From positions 1 to 12,277 of the forward strand of contig DFGB01000025.1 in assembly GCA_002371135.1 (NCBI GenBank): a stretch of 12,277 nt of DNA, written 5' to 3'. Of the stretch, positions 5,971 through 12,265 are shown one piece after another. Within the stretch, counting starts at the first letter, position 1; every line of letters begins with the position of its first letter. This DNA comes from Verrucomicrobia bacterium UBA3761 (lineage in GTDB: Bacteria > Verrucomicrobiota > Kiritimatiellia > RFP12 > UBA1067). A model generated the notes under the pieces. The model saw only the letters and a program-made list of their open reading frames with translations. It ran no database searches and had not been told where the DNA came from. Position numbers and translations under genes: made by a program.

Positions 5971-8036
5971 GCGCGCCTCCTTTTGAACGCGACGCAAGAG
6001 AGCGCCACGAGGAAGAAAACGCCGGGAATGGCGATGGAAGTGGCGACGACGAATTCAAGCCGTGCGTGGCGGTCCATCCCTGAAACGAGTTTGTTCTTGC
6101 CTGCGCTTGCCGCCCCCATCGCGTCGGTGCCGGCAAGGAAGGCGACGCAATTCAGGAAGAAATCCTTGTTTGCGTTGGCGTTTTCCGCGAGGCGGCCGTT
6201 CATGGCGAACGCAGCGTCGCCGACGGCGATTATGCGCGTGGGGCGGATGGCGAGGTCGTCGCCCGCGCGGACGCCGCGTTCTGTGACGGCGGCGACGCAG
6301 GAGCCGGCGACGGATGCGAGCGGCGCGAAATCTATCCTGTCCGCTCCGCCGCCTTGGCCCACCGCCGCGGACGGCGAGAAGACGAACGGCTTTTCAAGGA
6401 CGACTTGCGAATTTTCCAACGGAGCCGAGACGGGATGCGACGAGAAATCCGAGACGATTACGTCGGAGCCGGAAAGCGTGCGTTCGCCGGGAAATGCCGT
6501 CTGCGAGGCGCGTATGCCCCAGCCGGACATGATGGAGGCGATGCCGGGCGCGTCGAGGGAGTGGAGCAGGAGCAGGAGGCGGCCGCCCTTGCGCAGGTAG
6601 GCGTCGAGTTTGCCGGCCTCGGCGCGGGAGAAATCGTTTTTAGGGCCGGCGACGATGATGAGCGCGCAGTCGTCCGGTACGGGTTCTTGGGATGCGAGGT
6701 CGATACGCTCGTTGCGGTAGCCGTCGCGGGCGATGTCGCGGGCGATGTCGCTCATGCCCCAGGCGCCATACGCCTCGAATGATATTTCGCCATGTCCATG
6801 CGTCCAACAGACCGCGCGTCGCTGCGGGGGCAGTGCGACGCGAAGGATGGCGGAGGAGCAGGCGCGTTCGTCGAAGCCGTCGGAGAGGTTGACGATGGCG
6901 CGGCGGCGGCCGCGTTCGAAGACGAGGGTGTCTTCGCTGGCGCCGGCGCGCACAAGGCGCTCGGCCGCGCCGACGTCCCAGTGCGGGTCGACGTAGCTGA
7001 CGGCAATGCGCGCGCCGCCGAGCATCTCGGATTCCTTCGCCAGCGCGCGCAGGAAATGGCTGAGCGGGCGGAAGCGCACGTCCTTTCTGGAGAGGAAGGC
7101 CGTAATGTCGATTTCGCCGCGCGTCTCGGCGAGGATGCTCTGCGTGCGCTGGGTGAACGTCTGGCCGTCCTTGCCGCCGAAGGGAAGGACGAACGAGAAA
7201 TCGAGGCGCCCGGCGAGCGATACGAGCGAGAGTGCGAGCGCGGCGGCGATGGCTATGGCGGTGGCCGTGGACCAGCGCAGCGATTTCGCGCCGCGGCCCC
7301 CGAGACGCAGCGCGGCCGTGAATTTCGACGCGAGGAACAGAGCGAATACCGCGAGTATGGCGTAGGAAAGAATGACGCCGGTCGAGAAAAGCCCGTTGGC
7401 CATGTCGAAGGCATGGGCGTCGAGCGGCATTTCGCCATATGAGAATTTATCCTGGCCGGACCACGCCATGAGCGCGAACCATATGCCGCGCGGGACGGCG
7501 ACCGTGGCCGCGATTGCCGTGAGCGCGGCGGCGGCGGAGTGCTTGAAGGCGGCGCTCGCCGCGAGCGCGACTGCGCACCACAGCGCGCTTTGCAGCGCAA
7601 GCGCGAAGAGCCCGGGGATGAATTTGACGAGAGTCGAACCTGTCAACGCCGACGGCGCCAGTATCGCGAGCGCCGCGACGCTGGAGACGAGAAAGAGGAT
7701 TATCGCCGCCAGCACCGTCGCCCAGACGCCCAGAAACTTGCCGAGCGTGTATTCCCTCTCGCGCACCGGCGCCGAGAGCAGCGCTTCGATGCGTCCCGTG
7801 CGCCGTTCCTCGCTCCAGACGTCCATGCCTATGAACGCGGCGAGGATCGGCAGAAGCGGCGAGACGGCGCTCGTCCAGATCGCGGCGAGGCTCGTTTCTC
7901 CTCCCTCGCCCGCGTCGAGCGCGAATGAAAACAGCAGCGCCGCGGCGGAGAGGAAGACGGAAAACGACAGCACGGTCGAATACAGCGAGCGCACCATGCC
8001 CACAGTCCGCTTCATCGTTATCGTCGTCGCGCTCAA
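5967..8036 (-). CDS. fused ABC-2 type permease / GldG-like auxiliary protein
   Basis: 689 residues. Residues 10-245 are an ABC-2 permease of the GldF/NosY type: several hydrophobic helices and the hallmark EERRTGRIEALLSAPV (76-91) after the second helix. A further helix at about 257-275 leads to a large extracytoplasmic part (about 290-655) matching the GldG/ABC_transp_aux family: WTHGHGE (411-417), LIIVAGPKNDFSRAE (459-473), YLRKGGRLLLLL (480-491), VGDAAF (605-610) and NKDFFLNCVAFLAG (623-636). A last helix at 662-682 and a basic tail (KRRRA) end the protein. In Bacteroidota GldF and GldG are separate proteins; here they are one chain. Substrate is unknown. The start is TTG at 8036, overlapping the ATPase stop (TTGA) with a weak GGGGG 7 bases upstream; the ATG at 8015 is an alternative. 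The 4-base overlaps on both sides place it in the middle of a tight operon. Confidence 0.85.
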   Translation of the reverse strand: MSATTITMKRTVGMVRSLYSTVLSFSVFLSAAALLFSFALDAGEGGETSLAAIWTSAVSPLLPILAAFIGMDVWSEERRTGRIEALLSAPVREREYTLGKFLGVWATVLAAIILFLVSSVAALAILAPSALTGSTLVKFIPGLFALALQSALWCAVALAASAAFKHSAAAALTAIAATVAVPRGIWFALMAWSGQDKFSYGEMPLDAHAFDMANGLFSTGVILSYAILAVFALFLASKFTAALRLGGRGAKSLRWSTATAIAIAAALALSLVSLAGRLDFSFVLPFGGKDGQTFTQRTQSILAETRGEIDITAFLSRKDVRFRPLSHFLRALAKESEMLGGARIAVSYVDPHWDVGAAERLVRAGASEDTLVFERGRRRAIVNLSDGFDERACSSAILRVALPPQRRAVCWTHGHGEISFEAYGAWGMSDIARDIARDGYRNERIDLASQEPVPDDCALIIVAGPKNDFSRAEAGKLDAYLRKGGRLLLLLHSLDAPGIASIMSGWGIRASQTAFPGERTLSGSDVIVSDFSSHPVSAPLENSQVVLEKPFVFSPSAAVGQGGGADRIDFAPLASVAGSCVAAVTERGVRAGDDLAIRPTRIIAVGDAAFAMNGRLAENANANKDFFLNCVAFLAGTDAMGAASAGKNKLVSGMDRHARLEFVVATSIAIPGVFFLVALSCVAFKRRRA
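5976..5982 (-). promoter_or_regulatory. ribosome binding site of the DUF4340 gene
   Basis: The minus strand reads AAGGAGG, 5 bases before the ATG at 5970. It decides the start against the in-frame upstream alternative at 5997. Confidence 0.85.
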
Positions 8037-8743
8037 CTTTTAGCCCCCTTGATTGCATTCTCGACGCGGGAAACGACTTGCTCCTTGTCTGCTCCGGCCG
8101 CTGGAATCACCGAAGATATCACGCCGCCGGAAAGGACGAGAAACCGCGTCGTCCATTTCGCCATGTCGGCGATTTCGTGGCCGGTGACGATCACGCTCGC
8201 GAATGCGGCCACGGTGGAGATGATGTTGGAAGCCGCCTCGCGCATGCCGAAGTCGAGCCCGGCCAGAAAGTCGTCCAGAAGAAGCACGCGCGGGCGGAGC
8301 AGAACGGCGTCCGCGAGCGCGACTCGCTTTTTGAGCCCGAACGAGAGTTTGCGGATCGGCGTCTTTGCGTATTCTACGATCGAGCACATTTCCGTCGCTT
8401 CCTGGACGCGTCGGCGGATGCGCTTGTCTGGTTCTCCCTTGAGCGCGGCACGGTATTCGAGATACGCCTTGACGGTCATGTCGTCGTAGAGCGCCGGCGT
8501 TTCACTCAGGTAGCCGAGTTGACGGCGGTACTTGAGCGGACGCGAAAGCGCGTCCTGCGCGTCCATTATCACCGAGCCAGACTCCGGACACGCCAGCGTC
8601 GCAAGCACCTTGAGGAGAGTCGTCTTGCCCGCGCCGTTTTCGCCGACGATGCCTATAGCCTCGCCAGGCGAGACTACGAACGACACGTCTCGCAGAATCT
8701 TCCTCTGCGAATACGAAAACGATATGTTGCGGACTTCGAACAT
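8033..8743 (-). CDS. GldA-like ABC ATP-binding protein with altered motifs
   Basis: 236 residues. Walker A is GENGAGKT (34-41). The Q-loop region reads LGYLSETPALYDDM (77-89), with Glu81 where many ABC ATPases have Gln, as in the GldA/CcmA-like group. The signature is LSFGL (133-137) rather than LSGGQ. Walker B is VLLLDD followed by FLAGLD (153-164): Asp158 replaces the usual catalytic Glu and Phe159 the usual Pro. The switch His189 is present (TGHE). It should energise the ABC-2/GldG-like protein encoded next (4-base overlap). ATG at 8743 (MFEVRNISF) is chosen because a longer frame reaching 8860 adds only residues read from repeat element C (NRKSKIENLKSK). No SD is visible upstream (TCTCCTCCCGCC). 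No promoter was recognised in the 150 bases upstream, so it may be read through from the gene before. Confidence 0.88.
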   Translation of the reverse strand: MFEVRNISFSYSQRKILRDVSFVVSPGEAIGIVGENGAGKTTLLKVLATLACPESGSVIMDAQDALSRPLKYRRQLGYLSETPALYDDMTVKAYLEYRAALKGEPDKRIRRRVQEATEMCSIVEYAKTPIRKLSFGLKKRVALADAVLLRPRVLLLDDFLAGLDFGMREAASNIISTVAAFASVIVTGHEIADMAKWTTRFLVLSGGVISSVIPAAGADKEQVVSRVENAIKGAKS

Positions 8744-8760
8744 GGCGGGAGGAGACTTCG

Positions 8761-8893
8761 AGATTTTCGATTTGAGATTTTCGATTTTCGATTTTCGATT
8801 TGCGCTCGACCCTTTGTGTCTCTCCTGTTCTCCATGCTGACAAAGGAAGGAGTGAAACAAATCGAAAATCGAAAATCGAACAAATCGAAAATT
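8761..8893. repeat. repeat element C: inverted repeat with TTTTCGA arrays
   Basis: Fills the spacer between the nucleotidyltransferase stop (8894) and the ABC ATPase start (8743). The left arm (8761-8802) is AGATTTTCGATTTGA followed by a run of TTTTCGA units ending CGATTTG; the right arm (8858-8893) is the reverse complement of the same pattern. The core (8803-8857) is unrelated to elements A and B and contains a small inverted repeat, CCTTTGT/ACAAAGG (8811-8817 with 8839-8845). The right arm's CGATTTGTTTCA (on the minus strand) is identical to the left arm of element B. No coding capacity is credible. Confidence 0.8.
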
Positions 8894-9802
8894 CTAGAAA
8901 AGTTTCCCGGGATAGGCGCCGGCGGAGACGAGCTTTGCGATTTCGGCCATCACGAAGGGCTTGTCTTCGCGGTAGGTGACGCCAAACCAGCTCGACTCGG
9001 TGGGCAGGACTTTGCAGTCTGCGCGGCCTTCCTTGATGAGTTCGTCGACGACGAACGGAATGTACCACTCGCTTTTTTCCTTCTGTCCGTTGACGGCGAG
9101 CCACTTCGGGAAGCGTTCTTCGAGTTCTGTGAAGAGGCCTGGCGTGAAGCCCCAGAGGTTCATCGAAACGCGGGCGTCGAGCGGAACCTTGACGGGGTTT
9201 GCTTCGTCTTCGCGGTTTTCGGCCATGTCCCCGGCCTTGACGAGCTTCGTCATTTCCGTGACGCCGAGGAGGTCGCCCTCCGGCGATACGTTGCAGATGC
9301 CGCGCGCGACCGATCCGTTCTCGCTGAGCGTGAGTTCGAGGCGGTAGCCGACCATTGCGAAGTGGAGTTTCGTGTCGTCGCAAGGCGCTTCCGACAGGAA
9401 TTTTGCCAGACGCTCGAAAGCGTCGCGGCCGTAGAAGTCGTCCGCGTTGATGACGGCGAAGGGTTCCTTGACGATGCCGCGCGCGGCTCGCGTGGCGTGT
9501 CCCGTGCCCCAGGGTTTCGTGCGCCCGGCGGGGACGGTGTACGGCGCGGGAAGGTCGTTGATGTCCTGGTAGCAGTAGTCGACGGGAATCATGCCTTCAT
9601 ACTTCTTGCCGACTTTCTCCTTGAATTCGGCCTCGAAGTCGTGGCGGATGATGAATACGACTTTGCCGAATCCGGCGCGAACCGCGTCGAAGACGGAGTA
9701 GTCGAGGATCGCCTCGCCTGAGGGTCCTACTGGATCGACTTGCTTCAGCCCGCCGTAACGCGAGCCCATTCCTGCTGCTAGAACTACAAGAGTTGGTTTC
9801 AT
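8894..9802 (-). CDS. sugar-phosphate nucleotidyltransferase family protein
   Basis: 302 residues. It has the GT-A-like fold signature of NDP-sugar pyrophosphorylases: LAAGMGSRYGG (8-18) for nucleotide and phosphate binding, KPWGTGHA (96-103) for base recognition, and VINADDFYG (117-125), whose Asp121/Asp122 should bind the catalytic metal. Families of this type join a sugar 1-phosphate to an NTP and release pyrophosphate in the cytoplasm. The exact sugar and nucleotide cannot be told; the sequence resembles the uncharacterised short group common in Bacteroidota and relatives more than RfbA or GalU proper. The protein appears complete. ATG 9802 is the only start that keeps the full nucleotide-binding loop; no SD precedes it (CTCAATTCACC). 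It is 97 bases downstream of the SPFH gene, with a CTAG repeat between, and no obvious promoter. Its stop codon touches repeat element C. Confidence 0.88.
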   Translation of the reverse strand: MKPTLVVLAAGMGSRYGGLKQVDPVGPSGEAILDYSVFDAVRAGFGKVVFIIRHDFEAEFKEKVGKKYEGMIPVDYCYQDINDLPAPYTVPAGRTKPWGTGHATRAARGIVKEPFAVINADDFYGRDAFERLAKFLSEAPCDDTKLHFAMVGYRLELTLSENGSVARGICNVSPEGDLLGVTEMTKLVKAGDMAENREDEANPVKVPLDARVSMNLWGFTPGLFTELEERFPKWLAVNGQKEKSEWYIPFVVDELIKEGRADCKVLPTESSWFGVTYREDKPFVMAEIAKLVSAGAYPGKLF

Positions 9803-9853
9803 GGTGAATTGAGGGTTGGAATTTGAGGGAAAAGAGGGAATAGGGAAGAGGAC

Positions 9854-9896
9854 TCTAGGATTTCTAGACCATCTAGACCATCTAGAAACCTCTAGC
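9854..9896. repeat. 9-base tandem repeat with CTAG core
   Basis: TCTAGGATT, TCTAGACCA, TCTAGACCA, TCTAGAAAC, then after one extra base TCTAG. CTAG occurs five times in 41 bases at spacings of 9, 9, 9 and 10. Within it TTTCTAGA (9861-9868) and TCTAGAAA (9881-9888) form an 8-bp inverted repeat. It lies between the SPFH and nucleotidyltransferase genes. No T-run follows, so a terminator role is unproven; a protein-binding array or RNA hairpin is possible. Confidence 0.7.
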
Positions 9897-9899
9897 CTC

Positions 9900-10850
9900 T
9901 CAGACCTGCTTGATGACGGAAGAGCATGCCTTGAGGACGCCTGCGACGTTGGCGAGGTCGCTCGGGATGATCATCGTGTTGTTCGTCTTGGCAAGGTTGC
10001 CGAATTCCTTGAGGTATTGCTGGGCGAGCTGCATGTTGACGGACTCAAGCCCGCCCTTGCCGCTGATGGCCTCTGCGACTTTGGCGATGCCGGCCGCCTG
10101 TGCTTCGGCGACGAGCAGAATCTCCTTTGCCTTGCCTTCGGCTTCGTTGATCTTGCGCATCCTCTCGCCTTCCGAAAGCGCAATCGCCTCCTGGCGTTCG
10201 CCTTCGGCGCGGTTGATCTTCGCCTGGCGCTCGCCCTCGGATTCGGCGATCATGGCGCGTTTTTCGCGCTCGGCCCTCATCTGCTTTTCCATCGCGTCGC
10301 GAATTGTGCGGGGCGGCGTGATGTTCTTGATTTCGTAGCGGGTCACCTTGATGCCCCACGGATCGCTAGCCTTGTCGACCGCGGTGACGATGGCGGCGTT
10401 GATGGAGGTGCGCTCCTCGAACGAGCGGTCGAGATCTAGCTTGCCCATCTCGGAGCGCATCGTCGTCTGCGCGAGTTGCGTCGTCGCGAAGAGGTAGTTG
10501 CCGATGCCGTAGGAGGCCTTGGCCGGATCCATCACCTGCATGTAGAGGATGCCGTCGACCGACACTGCGATGTTGTCCTTCGTGATGCACTCTTGTGGCG
10601 GAACGTCGATCGCCTGCTCCTTGAGCGTGTGGCGGTAGGCGATGCGGTCGATGAAGGGGACTAGGATGTGGAAGCCGGCGTCGAGGGTGCAGCGGTATTT
10701 GCCGAGCCGCTCCACGATGTAGGCGGTTTTCTGCGGGACGATCACGGCCGTCTTGCAAATCGTGACGATCACGATCAGCGCCACGAGGGCGAAGAAAACG
10801 AGCGCTCCGCTGATTGCGGCGTTCTGCGCCGCCAGAATGAACGGGTACAT
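9900..10850 (-). CDS. SPFH/stomatin family membrane protein (paraslipin, QmcA-like)
   Basis: 316 residues. One N-terminal membrane segment (about 13-34, VFFALVALIVIVTI) is followed directly by the SPFH/band 7 domain: VPQKTAYIVERLGKY (38-52), AGFHILVPFIDRI (58-70), ITKDNIAVSVDGILY (89-103), and YEIKNITPPRTI starting near residue 171. A charged Ala/Glu-rich coiled coil with repeated EGER motifs (ESEGER, RAEGER, LSEGER, NEAEGK) follows at about 185-250. These proteins form large ring or cage assemblies at the membrane that scaffold microdomains and often regulate proteases. Many paraslipins are encoded next to an NfeD partner; none is visible here. The start is supported by GGAG 9 bases upstream and by its own promoter about 50 bases away. 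The length is normal for the family. Confidence 0.93.
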   Translation of the reverse strand: MYPFILAAQNAAISGALVFFALVALIVIVTICKTAVIVPQKTAYIVERLGKYRCTLDAGFHILVPFIDRIAYRHTLKEQAIDVPPQECITKDNIAVSVDGILYMQVMDPAKASYGIGNYLFATTQLAQTTMRSEMGKLDLDRSFEERTSINAAIVTAVDKASDPWGIKVTRYEIKNITPPRTIRDAMEKQMRAEREKRAMIAESEGERQAKINRAEGERQEAIALSEGERMRKINEAEGKAKEILLVAEAQAAGIAKVAEAISGKGGLESVNMQLAQQYLKEFGNLAKTNNTMIIPSDLANVAGVLKACSSVIKQV

Positions 10851-10859
10851 GATTTATGT

Positions 10860-10864
10860 CTCCT
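10860..10864 (-). promoter_or_regulatory. ribosome binding site of the SPFH gene
   Basis: The minus strand reads AGGAG before ACATAAATC and the ATG at 10850, about 9 bases of spacing. This supports the annotated start. Confidence 0.75.
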
Positions 10865-10898
10865 TTTTGCCGATGGGTGTTTTAGTAAAGTGCCTGAA

Positions 10899-10928
10899 AT
10901 TATACCATTTACGAGGGCTGGCGGTCAA
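10899..10928 (-). promoter_or_regulatory. sigma70-type promoter of the SPFH gene
   Basis: On the minus strand TTGACC (10928-10923) is followed by 18 bases and a perfect TATAAT (10904-10899), preceded by TGG. Transcription should begin near 10892, giving a leader of about 41 bases. Its -35 box is 6 bases from the -35 box of the divergent hydrolase promoter. Confidence 0.88.
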
Positions 10929-10934
10929 GTGCCG

Positions 10935-10964
10935 TTGACAGTAAGTGGAAAATTGTGGTAAAAT
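10935..10964 (+). promoter_or_regulatory. sigma70-type promoter of the secreted hydrolase gene
   Basis: TTGACA (10935-10940), 18 bases, then TAAAAT (10959-10964) preceded by TGG. Predicted transcription start is near 10971, about 31 bases before the ATG at 11003. Diverges from the SPFH promoter. Confidence 0.88.
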
Positions 10965-10993
10965 AACGCCCGCAAACGAGAAACATCCAGTAT

Positions 10994-10997
10994 GGAG
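10994..10997 (+). promoter_or_regulatory. ribosome binding site of the secreted hydrolase gene
   Basis: GGAG lies 5 bases before the ATG at 11003 (GGAGATAGCATG) and supports that start. Confidence 0.8.
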
Positions 10998-11002
10998 ATA
11001 GC

Positions 11003-12106
11003 ATGAAGAAGTTTACGATGGCGATTGTCGCATTTGCGGCGGCGATGGCATATGGTAGCGAACCTCATCAAAAAGGGGCTTTCCAGATTTCCTTCGACTC
11101 TACGGACTCCCGCGGCGCCGTCGCGGAAATGTATGCAAAGCGCCACCTGCTCAAGGAGAGCAACAAAACGCCGCCGGAATACGCCGTCGGGGAATATACA
11201 TTCCAGGCCGTCGTCCCGGAAAGCTACGACAAGGCGAAGCCGGCGGGGCTGTTCGTATGGGTCAGCCCGACCGATTCCGGCGCGGTGCCTTCGCAAGTCG
11301 TCGAGGCTCTCGCCAGACGCGGCATCATCTACATCGGCGCGAACAAGGCGGGGAACGACGCAAACGTATATTTCCGCTTCCGCGCCGCGATCGACGCCGT
11401 GTATAACATGAAGAAGCTTTACAATATCGACCCCAAGAAAATCATCATCTCCGGCAGTTCCGGCGGCGGCCGGTGCGCGAGCATGCTCGCGATAACCTAT
11501 CCCGACGTCTTCACTTTCGGCGGCGTTTATTGCATCGGGTGCAATTTCTTCGACGATGTTCTCGACGAACAGAAGAGGAAATACAGGGGATTTTGGGAAA
11601 AGCGCAACTCGAACCTGCTCGGAGCCGCCAAGCCTCATTACTACGCATTCCTCACCGGCGGCAAGGATTACAACAAGCCGGACACCATGAGGTGCTACGA
11701 GGGATACAAAAAGTCGGGGTTCAAGAACATAATGTACCACGAGAATCCCGCGCTCGATCACAATACGCCGCACGCAGAGGATTTCGAGACGGCGTTTCGC
11801 TTCCTCGACGCGGGCCTCTTCCCCAAGCAGTATGCGGCCTTCAAGGCGGCGGAGAAATCGTTCAAGACGAAGAGCTACGCGGCCGCGGCGACAAAGCTCT
11901 CTTCGTGCAAGGACGTATTGCCAGAGGCGCAAAACCTGTGGGACGAAATCTGCGAACTGGCCGACGCCGACACCGCCAAGGCCGAAGAGCAGTATTCGAC
12001 TGATGCCGCCAAACTCAAACTGAAGCTGAAAACGATTGCCTCTAAATACGGCGCATGCGCGACTAGAGCGAAGGAGCGCCTCGCCGAATTGACCCCGGCG
12101 AAGTAG
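11003..12106 (+). CDS. secreted alpha/beta-hydrolase (esterase-like) with helical C-terminal extension
   Basis: 367 residues. Residues 1-18 form a Sec signal peptide (MKKF start, Ala-rich core), so the product is exported. Residues about 65-270 look like an alpha/beta-hydrolase of the esterase/PHB depolymerase kind: a strand-loop GLFVWVSPTDSG (82-93), the nucleophile elbow IISGSSGGGR (148-157) with probable catalytic Ser153, GGKDYNKPD (219-227) with probable Asp222, and LDHNTPHAEDF (251-261) with His253 or His257 as candidate base. Cys158, Cys177, Cys180 and Cys231 could form disulfides. Residues about 275-367 are Lys/Ala/Glu-rich and probably helical, with Cys302, Cys317 and Cys352; I do not recognise this part. 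The substrate is unknown; ester cleavage on polysaccharide or lipid is a family-based guess. Transcribed alone from a strong promoter. Confidence 0.85.
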   Translation: MKKFTMAIVAFAAAMAYGSEPHQKGAFQISFDSTDSRGAVAEMYAKRHLLKESNKTPPEYAVGEYTFQAVVPESYDKAKPAGLFVWVSPTDSGAVPSQVVEALARRGIIYIGANKAGNDANVYFRFRAAIDAVYNMKKLYNIDPKKIIISGSSGGGRCASMLAITYPDVFTFGGVYCIGCNFFDDVLDEQKRKYRGFWEKRNSNLLGAAKPHYYAFLTGGKDYNKPDTMRCYEGYKKSGFKNIMYHENPALDHNTPHAEDFETAFRFLDAGLFPKQYAAFKAAEKSFKTKSYAAAATKLSSCKDVLPEAQNLWDEICELADADTAKAEEQYSTDAAKLKLKLKTIASKYGACATRAKERLAELTPAK

Positions 12107-12200
12107 TCGCCACGGGAGGGCCGCGCTTGCCGCGGCCTGCTCGAACGCCAAGGAGACACGCCGCGCTTGTCGCCAAGAGGTGCGCGGCTTGCTTGAAAGC
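12107..12200. repeat. degenerate GC-rich repeat units after the hydrolase gene
   Basis: Two related units of about 40-50 bases begin CGCCACGGGAGG (12108) and CGCCAAGGAG (12146). Both contain GCCGCGCTTG and end in CGCGGCCTGCTCGAA or CGCGGCTTGCTTGAAA. In the first, GGCCGCG (12119-12125) and CGCGGCC (12131-12137) form a 7-bp hairpin with loop CTTGC. No T-run follows, so it is at best an atypical terminator for the hydrolase gene. Confidence 0.6.
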
Positions 12201-12265
12201 CAAGGAGGCGCGGCTTCAGCCGCGCACCCCATTTTAATATGCGCGGCTGAAGCCGCGCCTCCTTG
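12201..12265. repeat. perfect 25-bp inverted repeat with GCGCGGCTTCAGCCGCGC core
   Basis: Bases 12201-12225 and 12241-12265 are exact reverse complements separated by a 15-base loop (ACCCCATTTTAATAT). Each arm itself contains the near-palindrome GCGCGGCTTCAGCCGCGC, so two small hairpins or one large one can form. It follows the degenerate units and reads as the intact copy of that family. It could stop or stabilise the hydrolase transcript, or be a dispersed repeat; nothing in it codes for protein. Confidence 0.85.

Noticed and set aside
8013..8015. ATG at 8015 as the start of the ABC-2/GldG fusion
   Set aside because: Not excluded, but the TTG at 8036 gives the 4-base stop/start overlap and has a weak SD, whereas the ATG has none. 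Kept as an alternative.
7925..9721. Plus-strand open frame of 598 codons spanning two genes and repeat element C
   Set aside because: It runs through an intergenic inverted repeat and the antisense of two well-supported genes; part of its product (DFRFEIFDFRFSI) is plain repeat translation.
10925..12232. Minus-strand open frame of 435 codons over the secreted hydrolase
   Set aside because: It begins in the GC-rich repeat, ends in the divergent promoter and is the complement of a gene with signal peptide, SD and catalytic motif.
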